Origin: Litomosoides sigmodontis
Lineage: Eukaryota > Nematoda > Chromadorea > Rhabditida > Onchocercidae
Reading direction: 5' to 3'
Assembly (NCBI GenBank): GCA_963070105.1
Contig: OY718805.1
Span: forward strand, 5,204,001-5,268,000
DNA length: 64,000 nucleotides
Below the pieces are notes generated by a model that made no database searches, was not told the origin of the DNA, and saw only the letters and a program-made list of their open reading frames with translations. The position numbers and the translations under genes were made by a program. Positions 51,010 through 63,426 of this stretch are shown here, one piece after another; positions within the stretch are counted from its first letter, which is position 1; each line of letters begins with the position of its first letter.

Positions 51010-52690
51010 TTTCATACTTTGCATTAAAATGCATTTCAGATGTGACCGACCCGAATGGCCGGCCCATCCATGTTATTGACAATATCCGAGTTCCCTTATT
51101 TTCAATATCCGAGTCATCGGCTACTTTAAGCAGTACGACATTAATCTGAAAGTTAACAATCTCAGTAATAATTTATTTCTCATGCGTCTGTGTCGTTCAC
51201 ACCAATCTAAGTTGCTGATTAATCGCTCCATCCTGCAGCATTTTCTCCTTATTATGTTATTTAATTTTGTTTTGTTTATGGCTTTTTCGACAGCTTTTTT
51301 CCCAGTCATTGTTTATAAGATAAAATAGAAAAGCACACAAATCGATATTTAGAATGTTCCAGATGTTGCAAGCAATTCAGGACTGTATATATTTTAAAAT
51401 TCTGTACGCATACGTCTGTAAGACTAGAATTTTTCATTATCCGCAAGAGCGTATGATTTTTTTAAATAGCCAAAGTGAGTTTTATACATTGCCGGTTAAC
51501 GGTCAACAAAGTGCCGACAAATGATTAAGCCTCCCAACCAAAAATGAAATCGTCGAAATAAAAAGTATATGCCTTAATTTCATGATTCCAGTGAATCATT
51601 TCATCGATGCACGACGTTGTAAGAGACGAATATGAAGTATCGAAGTGAAACAAATAACAGCATGAAATTAGCAAGTCATTTGTTCTTCAAATAATATCGC
51701 TTTTGCAAAGTATCGATCTATATCGATCAAAATCAAAAATCGACTACGTGAAACGGAAGATTCATGGAAAGTACCTGTTAAGAGGAGAAGTTGATGATAC
51801 GTGCCTTTCCGTATGACAACGGATGATCTGTCAGTGCACTGCCCGAGAGTAAATCGGATGATGCACGTTTGCGTACACGTATCTTCGGAAAAAGCGTAAT
51901 TGCGTGCAAAATATACAATAGCGTAGAAAGGGACGAGGCTGTAAATGTCATTTAGTTCCTCCATCATTTTTTGGTCACTTATATTGCGATGCTGATGTTC
52001 ATGTTCCGCCTTGCACAAACTTCATCGAACTCAGCCGGAATGTAAGTCTCTGAACGACGTACGGTCATCAGTTGCATCATACTTGTCCTAAATGATACAA
52101 GCTGCCTTGCCTTGTTACCTGTTGCATCCACGTCCTGGTCCTTTGGCTCCGTGATGCTCGAATGTTTATGGTTTACTCTTCGCTAGCAAGTACCTGATAA
52201 ACAGGTCCCATGCCAGTAATTACTCGAGTAGAAGTAGAAAGAGGCTTCGGGCGTAGTTTCACAATTGGTGTTTAAGACTTAGGGGTAGCTTTGAAGGAGG
52301 ACGATACAGATCTACTTCAGGAGAGAGACCAAAGCTGCGTTTAAATATAATGCGTTTGGCAACAAAGTGTAGCAATTAAGCGCGTCGCAGATGAACTGAA
52401 CCACGGGAGACTATGTCTTCACGTACTCGATCTTCAGTCTGTTCCGTTTTCAAACAGCCTTTATGGATAACATTTGGACAGTGTAATGCTGAAATATATT
52501 TCCTTTCTTGTTCCTCACTCAACTGTTCGTTCCCGATTACAGTGATAACCTATATCTGATCTTCTGCGTATTTTTTCGAAATGTTCAACACTCCGACACA
52601 AGTGATGATTGATAGCGTTGAAATACGTTTCAGTATATGCCTACATTGATGTGTACCGGCATACCCTCAAGGAACTTGAGTAACTCCATC
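51010..52690 (-). pseudogene. Decayed coding tract, possibly a phospholipase C-beta-like relic
   Basis: Several minus-strand pieces look protein-like but are broken by frameshifts and stops. In order they include LSEEQERKYISALHC (near 52.5 kb), VKLRPKPLSTSTRVITGMG (near 52.2 kb), TYIPAEFDEVCARRN (near 52.0 kb), CIIRFTLGQCTDRSS (near 51.85 kb) and, after an intact TTTCAG acceptor ending at 51146, INVVLLKVADDSDIENKGTR with ILSI. The last two weakly recall the C2 domain of phospholipase C-beta (GQFLSD followed later by GHRILPVD), and shifting frame once extends the match. The family call is a guess from remembered motifs; the broken-frame observation is direct. It could instead be the fast-evolving remnant of another gene. 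Confidence 0.3.
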
Positions 52691-52713
52691 CCTGTTATCT
52701 GAAAATTCCTGAG

Positions 52714-55700
52714 ATGGAGAATCCAACTACGCCGGACAGTGCAATATTTATCAAGAAAGTGGTCGATTTTCGGTTAGTAATATTTGCCCCACATGTCACT
52801 GAAATGATTTTTTCCCAAAATTTTGTACTTCACAAAAAAATGAGTAAGTTTTAGACCAAAGGGTCAAATCACTCATTTGTGTTCGAGCAATGGTGAAATG
52901 TTGTTGGTAATCGGTGCAAAGCAACTACTTCATTATCCACTTCAAAACACCAGTAAGCAAATTGGTAAGATTATTGCTGTTAATTTTAGCAACATTTTGA
53001 GGAGTGATTTATTGACTTCTAAAACACTTGGATTCTTTTTTCACATTTGAGAAGCTCAATGCATTTCGGTTGTAAGATTAATATTTAAATCTTTATAACA
53101 TTGAATTATCCAAAATAAGTAGTATGGTAGGTGATATTTGTTTTTCATTGCACCGTATGATAAATTGTAATAAACATAACCGCACATCAGGTGGGCTGGA
53201 AGTATTTTTGGATTTTACTGCGTTAATTTCAATATGTAATCATATCAGATTAAATTCATATTTCACTGGATGAATCAGTTGTTGTTCAAGCTCTTAAGAG
53301 AACATTTACTAGAGTGAATTGTATTACAGATGTTGTTTTACCGTTATTAATGTATGATCGTATTGCTTATGTTCATCTTAGCCCTAGTGGTCGTCACGCA
53401 ATCGTAAGTACAGCTGGTGCCGATAATTTTTACTTGAATTTGAAGCATGACTCGGCGAAGCAGTTAAAAAAATTGAAAGTAAAGTGTTTTTATATTTCAC
53501 AAAATCGAATTTACTCGGAATATTGGCGATTTTAAGTTCTAAGATTTCATTTTGTGAAAATGTTTCGAATCGTCTCGAAATATTAAAATCTTTGAGAAAT
53601 ATTCTAAAGATTTTCTAGGGACATGTGATAAGTTCCGTCGGTTGGAATATGGAAATTTCGACAGACAACGAAACAGGTTTCATTGTTCTAGGTACTACGA
53701 AAGGTGATTTTATGAAGTTGATGTATGACAAAATTAGTCATTACTTGAAAATCCATATATTGACTTTACATCGGTATATCACGTGTTTAGAAATGCTTGA
53801 GAATTTTTGTGAACAAGAAATATTGACTTTTTTAAAGCTTAAAAAAATGGTGCTTTTCCTGTCCGTTTAGACTCTATGCTAAGTACTTTTTCATACATTT
53901 AAATTTTGAAAGTCAGGTTCTCTGTTCGAATCATCAGTTGTGTCAAATGGAACGGTTTCATACGTCCGTGAACTGACCAATAATTTAAGCGGGATAAAAG
54001 ATTTGTCTGTGACCGGAATTGAAATGTGCCAATGTGATGATGAAAACCAAAGGTCTAGGTAGTTTTCTCACTAAATTTCTTTTCACTTACTTTGTGTGTG
54101 GAATTTTTTTCCCATGATGTTTTTTTCACGAAATTGCGAAAAAACTTTCGGAATAGTGAAAAGAACAAACAAACAAAATATTTTCTACAGCAGCATAAAA
54201 AGTTGTATTTTCAAATAAAATTGAAATTTTAATGGTTTTATGTTTCCAGATGGGCTCTATTTGTGTGTCTTCCCGGAAGGCTGTACTGTTTGAGCGGACA
54301 AATCAATGCGAAGCATGATGTTGCCGGGGTACAACCAGTTGTGAGCACAATTTGGAGCTCTGCATTTGCTGAACACAATCCCGCTGTCTTGCAACCTTTA
54401 TTTTCACCAAAAGGTTAATTCTTATTGAATACCTATTGCAGCTTCTCAGTTTTAGGTTAAAATCTCCTGCTGTACCATTTGCATCGATTCATATTTCCGT
54501 ATTTAACCAACGCCGATAGAATTATTCTGTCTTCATAAATTCGCATGCAACTTTTCAGTTTCCTTATTGATTTGGTAAAATTTATCTCGAACGTTTTTAG
54601 TGCCACTTCGCTTTCATTCTATGGATGAAGGACAGCGAAATCTGCCAAGCACTTTTGTCATTTATCCGAAAGTGAGCAATGAGACACCTACTACATTTTG
54701 TTGGGTTGGTGCTGATGGCTACACATTAGGACGAATAGATTTAACAGTTTCTGAAGCATATGATATGATTGTTGAAGAAGCACATATGCAGTAAGTTTCT
54801 CCTTCAAGTTACTTAGGTAAAGTAGAATTTAAGCAAAAATTTTTTTTCAGGGACCGGAGCCTAAAAATAATGGTGAATTATTCTTAGTTACTATTTAGAA
54901 AAAAATCATGCGGTCCTTAAGTAAATCAGTGTAATCTATCGAAATTTTAATATAGTTTGCAACGAATTTTTAGCAGTAAATTTCAGACATCAGTTAATAG
55001 ATGGACGTTACAGTTACCCTTTGGATGTTGCATTAACGGAATATAATGTTTTGCTATTGTATAGTAATCATATTGAGGCTGTTTCATTACTCAATCAGAA
55101 ACTTATGTTTAATGATACCATTGGAACGGTTAGTTGGACAGTTTTAGTTAAAATAATGATACTTTACTTTCAAAGCTCTATGCTCCTCAGTGATTTTTAT
55201 TTTAAAATATCATTTTAGGATTCTGGTCAAGTAAAAGGTATGTGCCGTGATGCTATATCCGAAATGATTTGGGTATATACTGATGTTACTGTGTGGAAGT
55301 ATCGGCCCAATGAAGAATTCAGGTGTTTATTTTTTCCTTCGTAGGACATGACTGAAACGATAATGGTCCTTTTTGGTGTCCAGTGAAGTGTATCATTTTC
55401 AGAGATGTTTGGAAGATCTATTTGGAACGTGGTGAGTACGGCAAAGCACGTGCTATTACAAATAAATTGAATAATCCAGCACCACATCAGCTAGTTATTA
55501 AGAAAGAAGCCGAAAAATACATTGCAGAAAAAAAGTATAATTTCATTCTTTCATTATTTAGGTGTATATTTACATTCGATCGCTTTCATTAATTTAAATA
55601 ATGGGTGTAAGGAAAAAATTTTTTCAAAATTTCTTTCCAAAAATTGTGAAAAATAGTGCAAAGTTTTAGTTTCACAGCTGCAGCGGAAATCCTTACGGAG

Positions 55701-58700
55701 TCGATTGATCCTTTTGAAGTTATATTACTTAAATTTTTATCAACTAAAGAGGATCGACGAGATGGCCTCAAACGTTTCTTGGAACTGAAACTAAAGTTAC
55801 TATCAAATACAGAGGTTTTTATTTGTAAATAAAAAAGTTTATACTCCTTCAAAACATTTCGATTTCTAGTTCTGATTGTTGAAAAAAGTATTGAATTTTA
55901 GGATGAGATACGACGAGATGCCTTGGTTCTATGGTTGTTAGATGTTCAGTTGGCGGAATTCGCAGAGTTACGTCGCAGTGGGAAGCAAACTCAACTGGAG
56001 GGAACAGAGTTAGGAGAGGGAGAAGCAACCATTGAGCAGCAAATTAAAAATATGCGCCAGCAAATTGAATTGTTTCTTGCTCGTTCTGTTGTTTTGGTAA
56101 TGTTTCTTGAACAAACTTAAAAAATTGTGACTACTTGTTCAATAGAAAAACTGTTGTATTTTTGTGGCATTGTTCCAATAGTAATGGTAATAATGCTAAG
56201 TAGTTGGTGAAATTGTAATTCATCACGGAATCGGGCGAACAAAGTCCTTTCCAGAATTTCGCAATGTCCTTCGCGAACAAAGTCTAGAATTTAGGAAAAG
56301 AAATCAAGTTTCAGGCAGCAGTGGAAGTTAATCGCGACGCAGTTTACCATTTAATCACTTCACATGCACATTTTGATATTCAGCTTTATCTTGCTCAGAA
56401 GTTGAAAGGTTTGTTGATTCGAATTTTCTTAATTTACTGAAATTTTGAGCTTCGCCCAAATACACCTTCCAAATATGTGTACATTTCAGATTATGCGACG
56501 ATTGTAAATGTTTACTTACTACAGTCTGACTATGAAAAAGTTTTGGGAGTGATCCGAAAACAGGTAGTAACTTTTGACAAATAAACGAAGAAACAAAAAT
56601 AGGAATGTTTATACCTCATTATTGATAAATAAATGTATGTTTTATCTTAAATTTGAGTTAGTTTTAAAAGTTTACTTATGAAGCAGCTATATCAGTTTTG
56701 CCGAAAAAAAGATCTATCTTATAGCACATTTTGGAGCTTTATTATAAGCATTCCCCAACATTAATCGAGAAAATACCATCGGAGCTAATAGCAGCTTGGA
56801 TCGAAGAAGGTAAGGCGCTTGTGTCGGATCGCCTTCTACCAGCGCTGTACCGTTGTCAGGATATATCGAAAACGAAAATGGTATATAAATTTTGTATCCA
56901 TTTTGAAATCTTTTAATATCTTGCCGTAAATTAAAGCTTTATTTCTTAAAATTTCATTTAATATTTTTGTTCTAACGCTGGTGCTGTCTATCCAAAACAG
57001 TTAATTTAAGGTCACTGCTGCCTTGAAATATCTGAATTTTATAATAAACGAGAATTGGGCAAGCCGATCAATGCATAATTTTATGATAACGTTATGTGCC
57101 GAGTAAGTTTTGTTGCTTTAACTCGTTTTATGTTTAACCCAGAAACTTGTTGAAAATGATTTTTTTTCAGATTCAAGCCGGAAGAGCTATTGAATTATTT
57201 TGAGAAATATGGTTATGAGAGAAATTTAGTGCCGTACGACGTTGAATATGCTCTTAGAGTTTGTATCGAAAAGCAGGGTATAATAAGTTAACTGCTTACT
57301 TTTATATATAACTAAAAATTCACTTATTAATCTCATTATTTGTTTTTTGCTTGTTTCAGCATTGAAGCGATGTTGTGTTTTTATGTACTGTGTGGATGAA
57401 CTATACGACGAAGCTGTTTCTCTTGCCTTAACGGTGCCCATTTTTGAATTCTTATGTTTTATAAAAATTACCGAAAATTATAGTTTTTACATTCCGTAGA
57501 TCGATGTTGAATTGGCGAAAACATGTGCGAAACAAATGGTGAAGTCTAATGAAAATGAGTATGATTTTCTGCTGCCTAATTCAGCGAAGCCTAAATTCTC
57601 TACAGATATGCGACGAAGGATTTGGTTACAAATAGGTATATGTTAAATTCGACATTTACATTTTAACATAGTTTGTCGAAACATATCGATGTAATTACAG
57701 TTGTGTGTTTAGTCCTCCTGCATTTTTAAATAAAATATGTTGATCTACTCACCGTAAATTATTATTAAAAGTGCAAATTTTGTTTTTTATTTGGGATAGG
57801 ACCTCTTAAGTTGGCATTTGGTTATCCCAACTTAGCTGTTTCTCTCCGCTCATTTTTTATAAAACTTTTGCAGCGCGACATGTAATTGAAAAAGAGAAGG
57901 ATATAGCTGCATGCGTAAGCCTGCTGAAAGAATCTGACAACACTATAAAGATACAGGTCTTAATTTTTGCTTTTATTTTTAAGTCCCTCTTTTATTTTCA
58001 GTTACATTCCGGTTTACCCTACATAAATAAATTTAACGATCTCATAAAAATCTCAGCATTGTTTCTTGTTCCAGGACTTACTACCATTCTTCCCAGAATT
58101 CACAACTATCGAATATTTCAAAGGGCCGTTATGCGAATGTCTGAAAGAACATTCTGGAAAAATCAGGGTGAAGCTATTTCTAACAATTGCACAAAAGAAA
58201 TGAGTATCGTGTAAGTTGCTTAGTGCGGTTCTGACATTTCGCTGCCTGTCATATATGTTTTTTCAGCAGCTTCAATTGGAAATGAAGAATGCAACAGAAA
58301 TGGCACACCGAATCCGCAGTGATATGGAAAAGGCGAAGAATAAGTATCGTATTGTTTTTTTGTGTTCCTGAAACTTGAACCCTAAACCTTTAAAATTCGA
58401 TTTAAATTTTCCGGTTTACCATAATTCGTTCTAATGATCAGTGCGCCTCATGTTCGGAAGCTGCTATGGCTCGACCGTTTTATGCATTTACTTGCCGGCA
58501 CTTTTTCCACAAGGACTGTTTAGAATCGGAGATGAAATCTCATTGGACATTGGTATAAACTGCATTCAATTTATGAAATTTTATGAACTTAAAACGCTTC
58601 TAAAGAAATCATCAATAGGTTCGAGTGCTTTCAGCGAAGGCTGGCACTGTTTTTGATTCCGTGTTCCCATTCTGTTTTAAATGTCCAAAAAAACATTTAT

Positions 58701-59197
58701 TGTAGCCGTTGAATGCAGGAAAATTGTTTTACAGCAAGAACAGGAAAAATATAACAGTTTGATTGAAAAAGAAAGAATACTGCAGATGCAGTTAGAAAAA
58801 TCAACGTCTTCAAATTGGACACCAAAAAAAATAAGTGGTATATATTCTTGCAGTATCTTTCCTTTCTTCAGCAGTTTAAGAAATTTGCTTATTCCAAACG
58901 TTTACTGCAAAGGATTATTAATATTCTTTCAAATATAAAGCTTCATATGTTGTATATTTTCAAGAGGAGCTGAAAAACGTACGCAATGAAATTAATGATA
59001 CTGTTGCTGGTGATTGTGTCTTCTGTGGTATTGCAATGATTAAGTGAGTTAAAATTTCCAGTCAAATTCCTGAATAAGTTTGGTATTTTACCTTTCATTT
59101 TTTGTAAAGTCTCAATGGTCGGTATTTTTACAGCTCAATCGACAAGCCATTTTTTGAAGAAGACGAATATGAAAAAGAAATGGCAACTTGGCAATGA
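52714..59197 (+). CDS. vps-18: Vps18 subunit of the HOPS/CORVET tethering complexes
   Basis: Core class C Vps protein acting in endosome-to-lysosome tethering and fusion. Twenty-six exons give about 1005 aa: 52714-52772, 52855-52964, 53279-53478, 53619-53703, 53917-54058, 54250-54413, 54601-54790, 54987-55128, 55219-55322, 55403-55534, 55670-55814, 55902-56096, 56315-56408, 56490-56563, 56725-56880, 57011-57102, 57171-57277, 57360-57433, 57500-57635, 57874-57956, 58075-58167, 58267-58353, 58442-58552, 58735-58834, 58965-59043, 59134-59197. The N-terminal propeller shows HVISSVGWN. The clathrin-repeat part shows AEILTESIDPFEVILLKFL and KIPSELIAAWIEEGKAL. The C-terminal zinc-binding RING shows CASC, CRHFFHKDC and CVFCG, ending in EMATWQ. 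Two junctions are uncertain: the acceptor of exon 3, and the 58353/58442 pair, whose donor is weak. Human VPS18 is about 973 aa. Confidence 0.92.
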
Positions 59198-59664
59198 GAG
59201 ATGAATGATATGATTTAGTAGTGGGAAAGATAAATCTGAAGCATAAAATCGTGCAAGCGCGAATCTTTAATATGTGTGGAATCATTTGCAATGTAAGAGA
59301 GATTCGTGTTTAAATGTGATGCTATTGAGTTCGGGTATTTCAATTTTTGTTCGTAGATTTTTGTAAAATGAAAGTTTGTAAATCAATAAGTTTTTTTTTC
59401 ACTGTCAAGAAAATGTACAATACTTATAAGTAATGTATATAATCTTGCTTTATTTTCTTTGTTTTCAACAATCGCAAGTAATTATGGATAAAAATTTTTA
59501 TTACAGAAAAAGTCTTACGTTTCATACAATATTTTATAAAAGTAGTTGCATTTATTTTACTTTATATAAAGCCCTAATGCATGTCGAAACAGTATAACGT
59601 CATCCGCTTTCGTAATGTAGAAGATTGATAATGTTGGTAGTAAATTTGTCAATAGGTGATAGTT
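59198..59664. other. Convergent 3' spacer between vps-18 and the DMRT gene
   Basis: Only 467 bases separate the two stop codons, so both 3'-UTRs must share this space. The minus-strand poly(A) signal for the DMRT gene is at 59551-59556. No canonical AATAAA for vps-18 is obvious; a variant such as AATCAATAAG near 59381 may serve. Confidence 0.6.
59551..59556 (-). terminator. AATAAA poly(A) signal of the DMRT gene
   Basis: A canonical AATAAA on the minus strand 109 bases after the DMRT stop codon, a normal distance for a nematode 3'-UTR. Confidence 0.6.
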
Positions 59665-62600
59665 TCATTCATCAAGAAGGTTTTCATTTGAGTTAGAGGT
59701 TTTGGTATGTTGTCGATAATCCAAAGGATTTGCTTGCACTGGTGGCAGTGGTAGAAGCGAACTGTAGGAGAATTGCGCAGCGGATTGAGCTGTGGTGCTG
59801 TCAGTTAGATGCGCAATTTGTGGAATTATACCTGCAACCACCTGATTATAAGCATTTATTTCGTGTACGAATCGGCTTAGGTTTAGGGAAAAAATATATA
59901 GATAGTTAAATAAGGTACATCTAGAAAGAGCGAGGGGAAAGGGAAGAGTTGTTCGGGTTAGCGAAATTGGGATCGGTTAAAGGAGGGGTTTCGAAGACAT
60001 ACGTGAATACATATATGCATTGAGTACCTTCAGGAGTACTGGAAAATGAAGGTCTTGCGTACAACATAGTTGGATTGATTGGATAACAACCAACTCCGAG
60101 TGGGAAAACAGCTGAAGAAAAACCTGAACAAAAGCAGCTGAAGAAAAATAATCATTGCATTACTATTATTATTTTGGTTTAAAAAGACGATGGCCGAGCA
60201 AAGAATTCAGAAATTACTTGCTAGGATTTTAATCTTGTAGATGAAGATCAGTGAAAAAAAAAAGTTTTGCAGTCCCGAATGGTATTTGAAAACATTGAAA
60301 TCCTAATTTATCACTTAAATTTGCTCCAGTAATATGAATGTGCCACATGTTGTAATTTACCCGCGTACTCATATTCTTTCCTTTCCATACATAATAATTA
60401 CCTTGTCCAAAATGTTGCGGTCGATACGGGAGGGGTGTTAATGGCTGAAATGTGCAAAGATTTAGTGGATTTGACCATTGCGCAGACCAAATTGGCTGTT
60501 GAGATTGCGTAGGTTCGGCTACAGGGAATGGTGACCGAGACTAGAAAATGTAGTGTTACGAATAGTTTTGAACATTTTTCGCTTCAAAAATCTCTGCTGG
60601 AGCGTTGTACTTTACTTTCTAAAAAATAGTGCCAATATTTTCAACATTTTTTGACAGATTGAAATTTATTAAAACCTTATTGCTTTCCGGGTCCACTATA
60701 TCATTGTTTCTAGTTCGTCGATGCGAAGTTGTTGGTGAAAAGGGTAAATGCTCCTGACCGATAGTTGTGTTTGGTGAAGATATCTTCGGTTTCGTCAAGG
60801 ATGTCGATGGCAAATCGATTAATTGTGGTGACTTTGTTGTATCCTCTAAAATACCATAAAAAACTGATTGGTCAGTTTATGTTATTACAGAGTTAGAATG
60901 AAAGAACTAATGTATTTCTGGTGATTGCGGATTACAAGGACGCAACTCATTCATATATAGATAAATTAGAGAGAAATTTTTTGAAATTAAGCGGACGAAC
61001 GAAGTACGCAGAAGAATATGCGATTGAGGACTGTTGCACTTCTGAGCTAAATTTGAATCGTGCAGTCAAACACAAGATAGCAATTCAGTACATTAGTGTC
61101 TAGTCTGGCTGTAGTAAGGATGTAGTTCAATTGATAATTAACTATTGCGCCATTTCTGAGAAGAGGGCATCTGCCTATTACTCTTTATCATAATTCGAAG
61201 ATAATCCTTCCGTGAACAATTTCTGATGGAATACATATATGCAATTAATTGTATTTTGATTGTTGAATTGATTCTTTGGTGACCTCTGTTTTAGCAGAGA
61301 GTCATTTAACTGACCTTCTGGGCAGTTGCGGCGCTAATATGCTTTCGATTAACGTTAATCCCATATGAGCTCATTAAATATTTTTGCCTCCTGGCAAAGG
61401 TTATGGTTTAGAGAGAAAATTTTACCGCCATCGAAAATGAGTACTTCTAAGTGGAGTGAAGAATAATACAAAGTAGTAACCTATTCCTATTGAAGAATGA
61501 CGTATGAAAGCTCCTGGAGAAGTAGGTAGGGCAGCACAAATGGTGTATATTATCTGTGTAATGATTCATCGTTTATGATATTGATAGAAATATAAATTAA
61601 TTAAGATCTGTTACTTATTCAATTCAAAAGTGACCAATTTATATTCGTTACTATGATTAATTTACCTCAACTATCCCGTTGGTTACTTATGCCTCTAATT
61701 ACTTATCTAACAAACTGAAATAGCTATTTGTTGGAATTCATTCACATTGTGTTGCAATTTGGTAGGTTGCGATGTAATTATGTCTGTAGACATCGGACTG
61801 TGTTCGTGTACTCGTCTTCCTCTTGTTTGCGTATCTGTACACACATATTGTACTTTTACAATGAGTGACACTACTTGACCGTTATTTCGTTCTATAATTA
61901 AAAATGTCTAATGACATACTTAGTGCACTCATTTCCTGCTATTTTAAAATCCGTTTTCTAAATTTTCTGCGAAATAGAACACTTATTTGAATCTCATGTT
62001 TGCCTAAGTTTATCTTAAACTTCTTATCTAACTACTCGCTACAGCAAGTCAAGAAAAAACCTGCTTACGTAGATGGCACTTTTGTCTTGTTCAACTGATT
62101 TGCTTGAATTATGTTGGCAAACCGTGAAACTGTAATCTGAGTAGCGAGTAGAGAGCGGTCATTGAAGTACAATGTCCACAACAATATGTTTACTTTCACA
62201 GCTAGTTAGTTCCCTAAGAGCTAGTTAGCTCCTTCGGACAAGGGGCAGAAGTCATTAACAACCGCCTGATGACTCTCATTTTGATAAATTTGAATTAAAA
62301 GGATGTTCACTTATTGGGCGACGAAACACAGAAAGAAGGAAGGATTGGAAAAATCCTTCAGCGAACTGCTGCACTAACAATGAAACAAACACACATTAGG
62401 AAAGTAGAAGTGCTGCAAAAGTCCAAAACGATGTCTGTCTAAGACGGCAAGTGGCGTCATTCGCTATGACTTTTGTGACCAAAATTGCCGTCAGAGACCC
62501 CTGCTATTGTAGCTGTTAGGCCTGCTATTGTAACTTCCATTGAATGGCAATTTCAACGTGGAATAAAACCGAAAATTTATGAGAACCTTCTTCAAGTGAA

Positions 62601-63426
62601 AGTCCACCGCCAAGTACACTCTCACTTCTGCTTTCACTGCCAGTTGTTTCACCTTGTCGCATAAATTTTAATAGTTTTCCAGCTGAAAGTGGAATTCAAG
62701 TTAGGAAGTTAAGCGTAACAACAACAACTTTAACAAAATTGATGCAAAATACAAAAGAAAAACAAAGCTTAGAGCAGCAAACCTCTTTCGACGCCCAATA
62801 ATATCTCTAAATCCTTGGCTTCTTTCTCGTCCTGACTTTGCTGCCGTCGTAACGCAACTTGCGCTGCCATCACTCTTTGCCGTTCCGCGATTAGTGTACA
62901 TTTTGCGCACAAACAATCCTTCCATTTGCAGTAACGCTTATGTCCTGAAAACAGTTTGAAGGTGCTAGCGTCACTTAAAATTTTGCTCAAAATATCTAAT
63001 GGACACTGCTAATTTTCATCTTCTATAACTACCAAATTTAATTTAACAATATTGCAAACAACTATTTTTGCTAGCGAAATGAAGCAAAGTATCAGATATT
63101 TGTCAGCGATTAATTTAGTTGTTGAAATAATAGCACACGAGCTTATCCTAGAGCGCTCATTTCCAGAATGCTTCACAACAGACTTCTGGGAACTATTCTC
63201 TTCACGATCTACGTGCTAGTGGTAAATTTTACGGGCCTAAAATATTCTTTGATCGCAGTCAACATTTATGAGTTACTTCACCTTTCAATGCTGAAACAAT
63301 GCCATGATTCCGACAACGAGCACATTTCGGTATCCGTTGATTACGTTCCTGACGGAGTCGTAAAATTTGCTCTATGCTACTAGGACCGAGTCCACTTAGT
63401 GAAAAATTATTTGGATTTAAGGTCAT
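59665..63426 (-). CDS. DM-domain (doublesex/mab-3 related, DMRT) transcription factor
   Basis: Nuclear DNA-binding protein of the family that controls sexual differentiation and neuron identity in animals. Seven exons join in frame to 320 aa: 63282-63426, 62783-62944, 62587-62682, 60676-60845, 60402-60540, 60028-60111 and 59665-59831. All eight zinc ligands of the intertwined DM zinc module are present: C35, C38, H41, H50, C54, C59, C61 and C64, in [16 protein letters not shown] and [15 protein letters not shown]. They are followed by the recognition helix [18 protein letters not shown]. There is one DM domain near the N-terminus, and I see no DMA domain. The C-terminal half is Pro/Ser/Gln-rich. 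A 1.7-kb intron follows exon 3. Acceptor CTTTAG ends at 63437, 11 bases before the ATG. The acceptor at 59832 (TTGCAG) was chosen over 59842 because it keeps a long frame. I cannot say which nematode dmd gene this is. Confidence 0.9.

Larger units (their letters stand above)
45123..52713. other. Intergenic region between ifb-1 (isoform A) and vps-18
   Basis: A 7.6-kb head-to-head spacer. It should hold the ifb-1A promoter on its left and the vps-18 promoter at its right end. It contains two dinucleotide microsatellites (46.9 and 48.6 kb), CT/GA-rich patches and, at 51.0-52.7 kb, a decayed minus-strand coding tract. The rest shows no gene that I can support. Confidence 0.5.
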
